Positions 46,401-55,522 of a stretch of 64,000 nt of DNA are shown in pieces. The stretch spans positions 7,368,802 to 7,432,801 of the forward strand of contig JAJLRJ010000010.1 of the NCBI GenBank assembly GCA_024195265.1, in the 5' to 3' direction. Made by a program: the position numbers and the translations under genes. How positions within the stretch are numbered: position 1 is the stretch's first letter; each line of letters begins with the position of its first letter. The notes beneath the pieces are model-generated. The model had not been told where the DNA came from and searched no databases. It saw only the letters and a list, made by a program, of their open reading frames with translations. This DNA comes from Dendrophyllia cribrosa. Lineage: Eukaryota > Cnidaria > Anthozoa > Scleractinia > Dendrophylliidae.

Positions 46401-49400
46401 GTCTAATTGGAAGCTAGTTGTACCGCATAATTGAACAGTACTTTTGCGCCCATCGTTCAATCCATGCAATGTTTACGTACATGCCGAAATGTTTAAGTAT
46501 CAATATCCATGTAATGGCTGCTCGAAGCAAATTTTTTTACCCTAGTTCCAAGTAAGTTATTCGGATTGAAGGCCCATTTAGTTGTAGCATGGTGATTATG
46601 AATTATCTAAATGCTGAAGCTACGGCATATGACTGGATCTTAGACGTCCCCGTTAACCTCGAATGCACTATATAATATGTGATTCAGAAACTGACAACTT
46701 ACCCAATACTCCAAGCTTCGCACTGTACCTTGCACTGCTCGGATTAATGAAAAGGCGGAACACTCGCGCTCTTCTATAATTGTATCAACCAATCACATGA
46801 TGACAGCTGGGACTGAATAAACCAATGCTATTTCGTACATTGGTTAAATCATATACTTATGTATCTTTTAGTGACCGAGCCGTGCGCTTATGCACGTAAT
46901 ATATACAGGGGGACTTTACAGGGAGATATTGTCTGGTTATTGGTTATACACCAGGGTCCACCGGGGATAATATCTCCGTACCGCCGGGGAGCTTTTGAAC
47001 TAAGGTCAAGGATCTTCATGACGCTTTAGAGAAAAAAGGCGTGACATCTTTTGCCTGAAGGTGGGAAGATACAATAGCCGCTGTAATGTTGTCTTGCTCT
47101 CTGAACCTAAACCAAAAGTACCAGTTTAATGCACGGGCGATTGGGGGGAGGGGGTGATCAATGCCGATCACCGAGTACCTTCCGTTTGTCTACCCTAGGG
47201 AATAAGATAGAGGAAAAGTTCCTTGCTCACTACAAATTATGAAAAATTTTACCGTTTTCATGACCATTTGTTTATTAAAGAAAATAATTGGCGTTTCATG
47301 GGGGGAAGACGGTCAAATATAGGCGAACTATTTTTAGAGTAGTGTGGCGGATATGAATGCTCCTAGATGCTCTTGTGTGATAACGTTTTGACAACAGCGC
47401 TAGTACTTTAGTTACAAAATCACAAGCTTCACGTGAAATGTCTTCAAATCTTGCCGAGACTGCAATGAAACCAAAACTCTAATCGAGCATGCACTGTGTA
47501 ATCACGTCAAAAGACGAGATAGAGCGGTTCTAAATTGTCGTAAAACCAAAAACAAAGTTATTTCTCTAGTCAATCACAACAGACGCAGACAATCCAATGA
47601 ACCAATCAAAGTTGAAGCTCGAAGCAAATACATGTAGCCGGCGCTAACCGCGGGAAAACGCGCACGAGCAACTCAACTGCGTTTTGGTTTCACTTCTGAT
47701 TGGTTGAAAACGTGGCACGAGATTTTTTTAGCCAATCACAAAGCGTAGCAATGCGAAACTACTTTCGACACTCAATTGAAAACCGCTCCAAAATGATTAT
47801 TTGGTTTATAGTGTTGAGTTGGTGCGGTACTCCCATATAGAAGTGACGGGGCTTATCGCCATACCTTTTATATCTGATAAGGGTATTAAGCCAGAAACAT
47901 GTTGACAGGAACAACTAATCAGAAAGAATTTGTACCCTTAAAGGGTAAAAATAGTGTAAGCTACACCCACAAACCGGATTTCTGATACCTTATCTAGTCC
48001 ACCACCCCCCCCCCCCCCCCCCCCCCCCCTCCACCCTCTGCGTCCAACTTCCCACCCTCCCCTCCCTTCAACGCCGTTCCCATGGGTAAGCAGATAACCA
48101 TTACCTATCGCATTTGGAATGGGCGAAATATATGCACAAGCCTTATATACTGGTCAGCGGAATCACCAAGAATAGTTGACTGCTGAAAGAAGGAGTCAAA
48201 TTTGCATATTTGTCCCCGTATACTATATCTCGTTCAACGCTTCGCGTATTCAAGAGATAAAAACGTGCAACTTAGAGAAAGTCTGCTTCACCAGTATTGC
48301 TGATGCGGCTACAAGTACCGTCAATAGCTAATGTGGAGTAACAAAGTGAGATCATTTCTCTTTCCTGTTTTGCAGGTTTTGACTATCAATGCAGTGGGTC
48401 CGTTTATTCTAACATCAAAACTTAAACCTCTCTTGAAACAAAGTCCGTTCGAGCGCAAGTTTGTTGTGAATGTGTCGGCCATGGAAGGTCAGTTTTCGCG
48501 CGTCACAAAAGGCCATCGTCATCCTCACACCAACATGGCGAAAGCTGCTCTGAATATGATGACGAGAACGAGTGGATTGGAGTACCAGATGGATGGGATT
48601 TATATGACGGCCGTGGATACTGGCTGGGTGACGGATGAAAGACCGTTTCACCAAGCCAGGTAAGCATGTCAGGGTTATAACGTTGCATGAAGGATCGGAG
48701 ATCAAAAGGGGTAGGATCGGGAATAAAAGTGTTGGGATTGGTAACTAAAGGGGTGGGATCGGGGATTAAAAGGGGTAGGATCGGTAATCAAAGGGGCGGG
48801 ATCGGGGATCTAAAGGTTGGGATCAGGAATAAAAATGTTGGGATCGGTAATCAAAGGGGTTGGATCGGGGATTAAAAGGGTGGGATCGGTGATAAAAATG
48901 TTGAGATCGGTAACCAAAGCAAGGGGTGGGATCGGGGATTAAAAGGGATATGATCGGTAATCAAATTAGTGGGATCGGGGATTAAAAGGGTAGGATTGAG
49001 GATAAAAAAAAGGTGGGATTGGTAATGAAAGCATCAAAGGGGTGGTATCAGGGATCAAAGGATGGGTCGCCTGTGAGCAGGCTGTCTGTACTATTTAGGT
49101 ATGACGCGAGATTCGGCCGATATGGTCTATCGCTGACCTGTTGGAAACTGGCATAGCTTAAAAGCTTATACCCCAAACAAATAAAATCCCAGGAGAGAGA
49201 AATTATCTCGTAAGAAAGAAATGACTACAAGAAACCTAGTACAAACATGAAGCCGATTGGGTAAGAATTTCTATCCTGGTTTGCGCGCCATGGTGAGAAC
49301 AAGTATTTACTCAATTATTGTATTTTATGATACATTCACGTCTCCAGAGCTGCCTGGTCTTCTTAGCCGCCGGAACCTGAGCACGAAAACTGATCCTCGT

Positions 49401-49728
49401 GCCCAGGCTCCAGCGCCTAAGAGCGCCAGGCGACTCTGCGGCAAGAATTATTTATAATATACAGACACATGACGTCACATACTACAGTTACTTGCAATCA
49501 TACCCTTCCCCTCTCCGGAGGTATACCCTCCAGTTAAAGCTACAGCTCTTGTTGTGTATATTGTTATTTATTGCCAGGCATGAGGCCGAAGTGAAAGGAT
49601 TCACACCACCTCTTGACTGCCAAGATGGAGCGGCCAGAGTTTATCATCCCATTGTTCATGGACTAAATCCGAACAATGCGCCGTACTTTGCGGTCTTTTT
49701 AAAAGACTTTAAGCCTCAAAACTGGTAA
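37487..49728 (+). CDS. Divergent short-chain dehydrogenase/reductase with N-terminal Cys4 motif, 577 aa, four exons
   Basis: Exons are 37487-38319, 39603-40068, 48376-48659 and 49578-49728; phases 2, 0 and 2 agree and the model totals 1734 nt. Residues 1-200 are an unrecognised hydrophilic region with a Lys/Arg-rich part (about 170-200). C205, C208, C219 and C222 (CYMC and CDGC) form a likely zinc ribbon. The Rossmann start [12 protein letters not shown] is at 240-251, VIVTTR follows (Arg suggests NADP), LDLQDM is near 297-302, and ILINNAAQ is near 321-328. A roughly 110-residue insertion precedes NAVGP (438-442). The Ser strand is NVSAMEG (465-471). At the usual YxxxK position the sequence is TNMAK (T485, K489), so the catalytic Tyr is replaced by Thr. 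ATG 37487 has good context (AAAATGG). Substrate is unknown. Introns carry minisatellites, fold-backs and an antisense gene. Confidence 0.9.
38626..38805. repeat. Fold-back element in dehydrogenase intron 1
   Basis: The arms are about 80 bp: CATCTTATTGCAATTTGG and AGATATTGGCACCGTTATGC face their complements across a short GGTTCCACCATGTTTGGAACC centre. Confidence 0.9.
39150..39490 (+). repeat. 15-16-bp minisatellite, GTGAATAAGGGGGGA
   Basis: About twenty imperfect copies of (G/C)(A/G)GTGAATAAGGGGGGA lie in tandem, ending about 110 bp before exon 2 of the dehydrogenase gene. The minus-strand frames rich in Ser, Pro, Leu and Tyr are its translation. Confidence 0.92.
40091..40267. repeat. MITE immediately after exon 2 donor
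   Basis: AAGGCCCACCTTCACCCAAA pairs with TTTTGGGTGAAGGTGGGTCT. It begins only about 20 bp downstream of the exon 2 splice donor (GT at 40069) of the dehydrogenase gene. Confidence 0.85.
41165..41450 (-). mobile_element. tRNA-derived SINE
   Basis: On the minus strand the head contains a perfect Pol III B box, GGTTCGAGGCC (41388-41378), and an A-box-like GGCGCGGTTACGTCAGCG about 40 bp upstream. The body runs through TACTAGCATCCCATCCAAGG and GGAGCAGTAATA and ends in CCGGGTTAAGC. It is in dehydrogenase intron 2, antisense to that gene. Confidence 0.75.
42010..42052 (+). repeat. C tract
   Basis: CTTCCGTCC leads into about 24 C then GGGCC. It is one of several near-pure C/G tracts in the window. 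Confidence 0.8.
42273..42862 (+). repeat. W-family repeat, copy 2, split by an insertion
   Basis: Left part 42273-42539 has AATTGAGTATCGAAAG, GCATTGCTACGCTTTGTGAT and ACGACACTCAA. The matching right terminus TTGAAAACCGCTC resumes at 42850 after a 310-bp insertion. Compare 47522-47795, where CGACACTCAATTGAAAACCG is uninterrupted. Confidence 0.75.
42540..42849. repeat. 310-bp fold-back inserted in the W-family terminus
   Basis: The ends TAGCCCAATTT and ATTGGGCTA are inverted. An inner hairpin pairs TTCGATATATTAAAATTCAA and AACAAAAGACATCA with their complements. The insertion breaks the terminal CAATTG of the host repeat between CAA and TTG. Confidence 0.85.
43142..43757. repeat. Multi-level fold-back element
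   Basis: The outer ends GGGTCGGATTCACGAAACCC and GGGTTTCGTGAATCCGGCCC are complementary with one mismatch. Inside is a second fold-back (AAAGTGCACCTAACCCC to GGGGTTAGGTGCACTTT, about 43170-43635) and then a third (AAGACATATCCTAAGTATTG to its complement, about 43635-43728). It lies about 190 bp downstream of the CTHRC1-like stop. Confidence 0.85.
43946..45200 (-). CDS. CTHRC1-like secreted collagen protein with an in-frame TGA
   Basis: Exons are 45200-45093, 44833-44492 and 44296-43946; all junctions are phase 0 with GT/AG, total 801 nt (267 codons). Exon 1 gives a signal peptide ([20 protein letters not shown]). Exon 2 has 24 uninterrupted Gly-X-Y triplets (residues 44-115), then [19 protein letters not shown]. 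Exon 3 encodes the globular domain with [29 protein letters not shown] and [16 protein letters not shown], hallmarks of collagen triple helix repeat-containing protein 1, a secreted matrix/Wnt-modulating family. The oddity is codon 167 (44248-44246), which is TGA between ALYVA and TGALRITSC; frame and both flanks continue normally. A TGG-to-TGA change is the simplest cause, but allele, pseudogene and sequencing error cannot be separated here. The gene lies antisense in intron 2 of the dehydrogenase gene. Confidence 0.88.
45430..45600. repeat. Fold-back element just upstream of the CTHRC1-like gene
   Basis: The left arm contains CCGTAAGTTATGGTAACG and AAGTTTGGGAGAACGA; the right arm has TCGTTCTCCCAAACT and GTTACCATAACTC. 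It sits about 230 bp upstream of the CTHRC1-like start codon. Confidence 0.8.
45601..47519. other. Dehydrogenase intron 2, unassigned part
   Basis: A minus-strand ATG frame (46006-45797) has no recognisable domain. A small inverted pair, GGGAGATATTGTC and GATAATATCTCC, lies at 46918-46978. No other feature was recognised. Confidence 0.4.
47522..47795 (-). repeat. W-family dispersed repeat, copy 3
   Basis: AGAGCGGTTCTAAATTGTCG at the left and CGACACTCAATTGAAAACCG CTCC at the right are inverted termini. Inside are GAACCAATCAAAGTTG, CGCGGGAAAACGCGC and GCCAATCACAAAGCGTAGCA. The orientation is opposite to copies 1 and 2. Confidence 0.8.
48003..48120 (+). repeat. C-tract-led dispersed repeat, copy 2
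   Basis: A C tract of about 25 bp is followed by CACCCTCTGCG, CGTTCCCATGGGTAAG and CCATTACCTATCGC. It matches 11610-11745. Confidence 0.65.
48691..49065 (+). repeat. ~21-bp minisatellite in dehydrogenase intron 3
   Basis: Two alternating variants, GGGATCGGGGATTAAAAGGG and GGATCGGTAATCAAAGGGG, repeat about 17 times, giving an approximate 42-bp period. It starts about 30 bp after the exon 3 donor. Confidence 0.9.
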
Positions 49729-50540
49729 TTTTATCCTACCCAGTTCTATTCAGTTTGTTTCAACTACGCTTTAGAGTCCGCGTTACCCTTGTCCAGCGGA
49801 ACGTAACACGGTCTCTGGGAATCAGAATGGAAGTGCCCCTTTGTATTGCGCACGCGTAGTGGATAGATTACCTCGTGTAAATTTGTTCTTCCTCAACTCG
49901 GTCTCGTAATTTGCATCATCAACACAGGATCAAATACATGTAGGAACTGCTTATAGTCTAAGAAACGCTTGCGATACAAATACAGACGAAGGCACATATA
50001 TGTAAGTGTGCGTGTAAAGTTTTCGTATTTAAGAGATTTACAGTTTGAATGAATTTTGGTCTCTCCGGTTTAACCCGTCCATAGGGTCCTCTCCCCGTTC
50101 AAAATGAGGAGCGGGGAATCGTGGAGTATTTTGTTTTGCAAAAGATAGCGAAATATTGTCATATTTGTTTTCTTGCAACCTGGAGATGCTATTTATTTGA
50201 AACAAAAACTGCATTTCTTCATATCTTTTACGTGACAAAATACTGTTACATTCTTGAAGTATTCTCAGGCCTTGTCCAGCGGTTTCTCCCCGCCATTGTG
50301 CGAGGAGAAGGCCCTGGGAACTGAGGTTGCTCTTCGGGACCAGGTTGACTGTCCGTGATATAGAGGTATCCGTAAGGAGAGATTCGAATGCATGCAAATA
50401 GCCGGTTGTATATGCTAACCCAGCTGCAAAGGTTCTAAAGTACCATAACCAGTATGTTATGAAAAAACATAGAATGCATGATAAGGGAAAAATAAGCATT
50501 CCACACTGTTCATATCAAGGGAAAAAAAATTTAGCATCTT
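49729..50540. other. Intergenic downstream of the dehydrogenase gene
   Basis: A minus-strand ATG frame at 50499-50038 has no domain. Its CCCGTTCAAAATGAGGAGCG part looks repeat-derived. No gene is supported. Confidence 0.4.
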
Positions 50541-50744
<204 letters not shown>

Positions 50745-50745
50745 T

Positions 50746-51965
50746 CGTATATTTTATTTTGTTTCTGTTTTTCTGTCATAAAGACCAGTTTGCTGTTTCT
50801 TTTTTTTTTTCACTGAAAAGCAAATTACTATTATATAATTAAAAAACTAGGAAAAGGAGGACTTAAGAGTATATATTAAAATAATAATTGAATTAAAAAG
50901 AACTCGATTCTTTTGATCGCGATTAACAACCGAGTATATATAGATGCAACTAAAACATAAAGAAGTATTACCATCGTACAACAATGCTACAAATATTTTA
51001 TTTCAATTTTAAATCCAAAGATCTACATATCGTCATACAGTCGAACCTCCCGTAAGCGGACACCCTCGGGGCCAAAGGTAAGTGTCCGCTTACGGGAGCT
51101 GTCCGCCTACGGGAGGTTGAAAAAAAATAACAGTGCACCAGAGGGCGTATAATGCACCAATGCATGTCTTTTAAAGCTTTTAGGACTACTTGTAATTGTA
51201 TTATGGGATGTTGCTTTTTATGTCACACATAAATTTAACACTAATTTAAATTTAAAACTTGCCACTAAATTAATGCACATATCTGTGAATACAATACTGT
51301 TATAATACAATACAATAATGTTTATTGTGTCATACGCTTAGCTATGAAAGAGTTTGTTATCATAGGCGCCTTTGAAAAGCTACGACGATAACAAACCAGC
51401 TGGTTTACTGGTATAACACTACAATAAATAAGAAAATTTATCATTAATAATCTATGTTAGTAATACAAGCTTATACATTTACATTTATACATTTACAATA
51501 AGCAAAAAGAAATCGTGTCACTGATCTTTAGATAAAGTTAACAAGGTCGATGTCTTTTAAGTTGTTTTTGAAAACTTTAAAGTTTGAGTTTGTCCTTAGA
51601 GAATCTGGAATTGCATTCTATAATTTTGCGGCTATTTTGGGGGAGGGGTGGGGGTGGTGTGGTGTGGTGGGACGAGGGACTGAGAGCGGAGTAAAAAATG
51701 GCTTATTTGTTAGATTTATTTGTTAGCTTTACAGACTCGAAATCCAGCCCAAAAGAACGCTATAAGCTTCATGTTTCTTCCATTACAATGATCGAGCACA
51801 TGGTTCCACTCGAACGGCTACCCAGCGTACACCGCGGTGAACACAATGTCACGCACACATTTTGCCTTTATCCGTTATGTCACACACTCTAGCTACATTA
51901 GCATATTTTATATACAGCAGTATCCTCTGAGGGGAGTCCTCTAATCCAACCCAAACAGTGCACTC
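50746..51965. other. AT-rich intergenic 3' of the GPCR
   Basis: No coding content was recognised. It includes the hairpin at 51042-51120 and a short G/T-rich run at 51640-51672. Confidence 0.45.
51042..51120. repeat. Short hairpin transposon remnant
   Basis: ACCTCCCGTAAGCGGACACC is complementary to GTGTCCGCTTACGGGAG, and a second CCGCCTACGGGAGGT follows. It resembles the end of a DNA transposon; no coding part is present. Confidence 0.6.
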
Positions 51966-52943
51966 TCACTTAATCTTATTACAGCATAGGATCTTAACAA
52001 ACTCAACACGAAAGGCCCGGTTCATGACTGCGTAAATAAACACATTAATTGCACTGCTTGCAGCTCCAAAATACGTACTAGCTAAATACAATTGGCGAGG
52101 AACTGGCCACGCGCTAACAAACCGAATACATTCCACTACCATGACAGGACCCCAGCATAAACAAAACCCGAGTGACACGGTGAAGAGCAATTTTGCAAGT
52201 TTTATATCCTCAAGACTCGTGTTATGACCTCTTTCAGTTGAAACTCTGAAGCCCTGGCGTCTAATGGCGCGGAAAACCTTGTGGTATAGAACAATCACCG
52301 CCGCCATGGGAACGGGAATGTTTATTGCTATAGTGCTGAAGAGGACAATTGATGCTGGCGTAAATGAAGGAGAGCTGTAGCAAATCACAGTTCCCGGATG
52401 AAAAACAAAAATCGAAATTTTCAGAATGAAAGGAAGCGCGCTGCAAAGCAAAGCCCATGCCCATATAAGGAGAACAGACAAAATTGTAAGCTTCGAGGTG
52501 TAGAAGTCGGAGTAAAGATGAAACTTGATTACGCGGATGTATCGGTTGCACGCTGTTAATGCCATAGTATGTAAAGAAGCAATGCTAAAAGCAAATACAC
52601 AATAGCCTTGTATTTCGCAAGTCAGGTCGTTGAAGGGCCATTTGCCGGCTATCAGTGCCCCTGTAGAGTAGGGTAAACAGAACACTGACATTAGCAAATC
52701 TGATATTGCTAAAGAGACAATGTAGAAGTTGGGTATTATTCGCAGTCTTGTATTTCGGTAAAACGCAAGACAAACCAGTAAATTGCCGAAAAACGCCACG
52801 AAATTGATCAGAAGAAGAAACAGTGATTCCAGAACTATCAGCGAAGTACTCCTGGTTTTGAGCTCAGTTGAAATGTCATCTTGTGCAGTTGGAAGTGACG
52901 GCCTCAAAACTGACATGTTTGTGAAGTTCGATGGTCCCGCCAT
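51966..52943 (-). CDS. Class A (rhodopsin-like) G protein-coupled receptor, single exon, 325 aa
   Basis: An uninterrupted frame runs from ATG 52943 to TGA 51968-51966. The N-terminus has glycosylation sequons at N6 and N9. Seven hydrophobic segments are visible, near residues 36-60, 71-95, 113-135, 152-174, 195-220, 250-272 and 286-306. Landmarks are GNLLV (53-57), LAISD (78-82), W102, the extracellular cysteines C109 and C188, NRY at 133-135 in place of DRY, CWGP (263-266, the CWxP motif), and NVFIY (300-304) where NPxxY is usual, so Pro is replaced by Val. Length and motifs fit a peptide- or amine-type cnidarian receptor, but the ligand cannot be told. Intronless receptors are common in cnidarian expansions. 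It acts in the plasma membrane through G proteins. Confidence 0.93.
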   Translation of the reverse strand: MAGPSNFTNMSVLRPSLPTAQDDISTELKTRSTSLIVLESLFLLLINFVAFFGNLLVCLAFYRNTRLRIIPNFYIVSLAISDLLMSVFCLPYSTGALIAGKWPFNDLTCEIQGYCVFAFSIASLHTMALTACNRYIRVIKFHLYSDFYTSKLTILSVLLIWAWALLCSALPFILKISIFVFHPGTVICYSSPSFTPASIVLFSTIAINIPVPMAAVIVLYHKVFRAIRRQGFRVSTERGHNTSLEDIKLAKLLFTVSLGFCLCWGPVMVVECIRFVSAWPVPRQLYLASTYFGAASSAINVFIYAVMNRAFRVEFVKILCCNKIK

Positions 52944-53035
52944 TCTAACCCAGTCCTAACAAACACAAAAAAGAAATTTCATTTGCTGAAACACTGTAAA
53001 GCAAATAGTACCCTAGAAACGTGCTAGTGAAAAAC

Positions 53036-53085
53036 TTTCGTTTGAATGGTCACACCGTAGAATTTTATCCAGAGAACCAGGTTTA
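53036..53085 (-). repeat. Single fragment of the ~107-bp repeat family
   Basis: CTTTCGTTTGAATGGTCACA then CGTAGAATTTTATCCAGAGA matches the inverted form of the unit. Only about half a unit is present, about 90 bp upstream of the GPCR start codon. Confidence 0.75.
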
Positions 53086-53089
53086 AGGT

Positions 53090-54350
53090 TTTATAGTGTA
53101 TATAATCGTGACTTATGCTTCTGCGAGCAGTTGTAGATAGTTCATCAAAATTACACAGCTTTTTAATTCCTTGTTTATCCGAAATAGTGATAATCGGTAA
53201 AGTGGAAATCAGTTGAAATTAAAGTCTTGGTTGTTGTATTCGGTTGGTCCTTGTCTTCTTCCTCTTCTTCGAAGAGCTGGATGAATGTAGATGAAACGAT
53301 TCAGCCAATCTAACTTGGAGGAAGATACAGCTACGCAGCCGTTCGGTTGCGTGAGTTAATAGCAATTACGAGAATGGAGTACCACAGTGACTAAAAAAAC
53401 AATTTGAAATTGAAGGAACGGCTGATGCATTCGAAAGAGTCTCTTCCGCCATTTAATAATGCTGTTTTTTGTGATTAATTCTTCTTCCGTGTAGCAGAGC
53501 AGACAACAGGCTATTCACTTCAGTCCCAGTTTCTTCGATCGTGTGAGTCTGTGAGTCCGAGAAGCGTGAGTCCGAAAATCGTGAGTCCGTGCGCGCAAAA
53601 ATACAGAAAATCGTTTGAATACTGTTGGAAATCTATTATTTTGTAGACGAAATGAGCTCCTTGTGATCACCACTTTGCTAAAGGCAAAACAAGACAGAGC
53701 ATTATTAGTGGTGCTGGAATAACCTCCGGGTTTCTTGGTACGCATTGAGAGAAAGTTTTATTCTTATTGGTAGACGCAAAAGATTGATTCGAGCGACCTA
53801 AATAACAGGATGTGGGGAGCAAAAACATCCTGATTTCTGTGTGTGATATCATAAATATCTCTGATTTTGTCTTTTTTTGGTGCAAATTTGCATTGTTTGG
53901 TTTAACATTTTACTTTGCTTCTCCTATTCACTGTTTTCTCGGTACCCGAAAAAATCCACTTTTAAACGATCGAGGAAAATTGTTTTTCGTATTCTAAAAA
54001 GGGCAAAGACTCTCTTAAACACAGGAAGAAGAATTCTACAATTGCCTCTATTGATTGCCTCTCCAGGATGCTGAAAACTTATTAAAATACTGCTGATTTA
54101 TTATTGCCGCAAAAACACGACACTTAACATGCATACTTTGACTTCAATCAGTGATTTATCTTATGCAATGCATTTGCATGCTTAATTTCAAAAAGCTTTC
54201 CTACTCATCATAGAATATACATCAGTTAAACTAATTATATCCATTACCAGCTAGCTTAATCATTGTCCCACTACAATTTCTACTTAAGAGTTGACTAGCA
54301 GTGACATATTACTTGTACTCGCGTAATTACATGCTTCGCACGTATCTGTG
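53090..54350. other. Intergenic upstream of the GPCR
   Basis: No gene is supported. GTGAGTCCG occurs repeatedly at 53545-53600. The overlapping frames at 53515-54074 show no domain and lie in repeat-like sequence. Confidence 0.4.
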
Positions 54351-54374
54351 GTGGTTCAGTCTTTTTATAGTTTG

Positions 54375-54470
54375 CTTTAGTTGCGCTGGTTTTATTTAAG
54401 GTGGCTCGCAAGAGTTCCCAGCATTTGGAAATAATCCCATCACCTATGCTTTGATGGATCAGTACTACCA
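54375..54470 (+). repeat. Left copy of a GGTGGCTCGCAAG repeat flanking the inverted repeat
   Basis: TTTAGTTGCGCTGGTTTTAT then AAGGTGGCTCGCAAG and GTTCCCAGCATTT recur at 54838-54905, on the other side of the Penelope-like insertion. Confidence 0.6.
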
Positions 54471-54573
54471 CTCTATAAACTTCCCCAGTCACTTTGCCTT
54501 TCTCTTTCTATGAATGGGGTTAGTTTCTTGAGAAACTGTGGTGCTGCGTCGGTGGGGGTGAAGCACAAGAATT

Positions 54574-54815
54574 TGGTTTTATCGACTAAGTCGATAAGGT
54601 AAATTAGCCACCGTAAAAAGATTCGAGAAAGCTAACGTTTCGAGCGCTATACTCGTGTACTCAAAAAAAGATTCGAGAAAGCTGACGTTTCGAGCGCTAT
54701 ACTCGTGTACTCGAATCAATGATTCGCTCCGACGAAGGGCTAGCGCTCGAAACGTCAGCTTTCTCGAATCTTTTTACGGTGGCTAATTTACCTTATCGAC
54801 TCAGTCGATAAAACC
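54574..54815. repeat. Inverted repeat resembling a Penelope-like element terminus
   Basis: The left arm TTATCGACTAAGTCGATAAG with GGTAAATTAGCCACCGTAAA is mirrored by TTTACGGTGGCTAATTTACC and TTATCGACTCAGTCGATAA. The right arm contains CCGACGAAGGGC...GCTCGAAACGTC, similar to the hammerhead-ribozyme-like motif of Penelope-like elements. A ~50-bp part of the left arm (GATTCGAGAAAGCT...GTGTACTC) is tandemly duplicated. Confidence 0.65.
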
Positions 54816-54837
54816 AAATTCTTTCTCTTTCTAGTTT

Positions 54838-55350
54838 GTTTTAGTTGTGCTAGTTTTAAGGTGGCTCGCAAGGGTTCCCAGCATTTTCCATCACCTATAC
54901 TTTGATGGTGCTACAAAAATGCTTCAAAAATGGTATCAAACAAATCAGTGACCAGTCATTGTTGAGCAAGTTATGGTCATCGTCATGACGAAACAGGCTA
55001 CCATAGTAAAAGTATAACCTGTTGAAGCACCCTTTATTTTTATCTTTAAGTACTAATAGAGCGGCGTTTGCACGTGACAACGGCGGCCTTTTTGGTATCC
55101 CAAAACAATGAAATGGCGGCCATATTGGTGTCCTAAACGATTCTTATTAGCTCTATTCTTATTCAAACATTTACTATTGCTTCAGCACTTCAATATGGCC
55201 GTCGGTCACGTCAGTGAAAACACTCTTTAACTAAAAAACGAACGCGGTAACCCCTATTTTTTATAATCGAATTTTACTTAGCTTGTTAAGATACAACTTT
55301 TTGCAATTCTTGGTACATGTGGGAATTAGGGGTTCAGAGCCACCTTCAAT
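54838..55350. repeat. Element with AAGGTGGCTC ends
   Basis: Left AAGGTGGCTCGCAAGGGTTC pairs loosely with right GGTTCAGAGCCACCTTCAAT. Inside are paired GGCGGCC...ATTGG and CCAAT..GGCCG-type blocks at 55080-55200. It is non-coding. Confidence 0.5.
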
Positions 55351-55522
55351 TTTCACCTTAAAACCGGTTATTTGCCGATATTCTTGTCTGATGAAGCACG
55401 TGCCAGCTCGTAGTGCTTAAAAGATAAACTGGCTGGAGCAAAATAACTGCCGACACTGTTCCGGATCGAGGTATCAGCTCGTAGTGCCGTGGAAAGTTAG
55501 ACAGTTAAAGGTCGCGTGAGGT

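Noticed and set aside
50038..50499. 153-residue minus-strand gene
   Set aside because: It has no recognisable domain and part of it appears repeat-derived.
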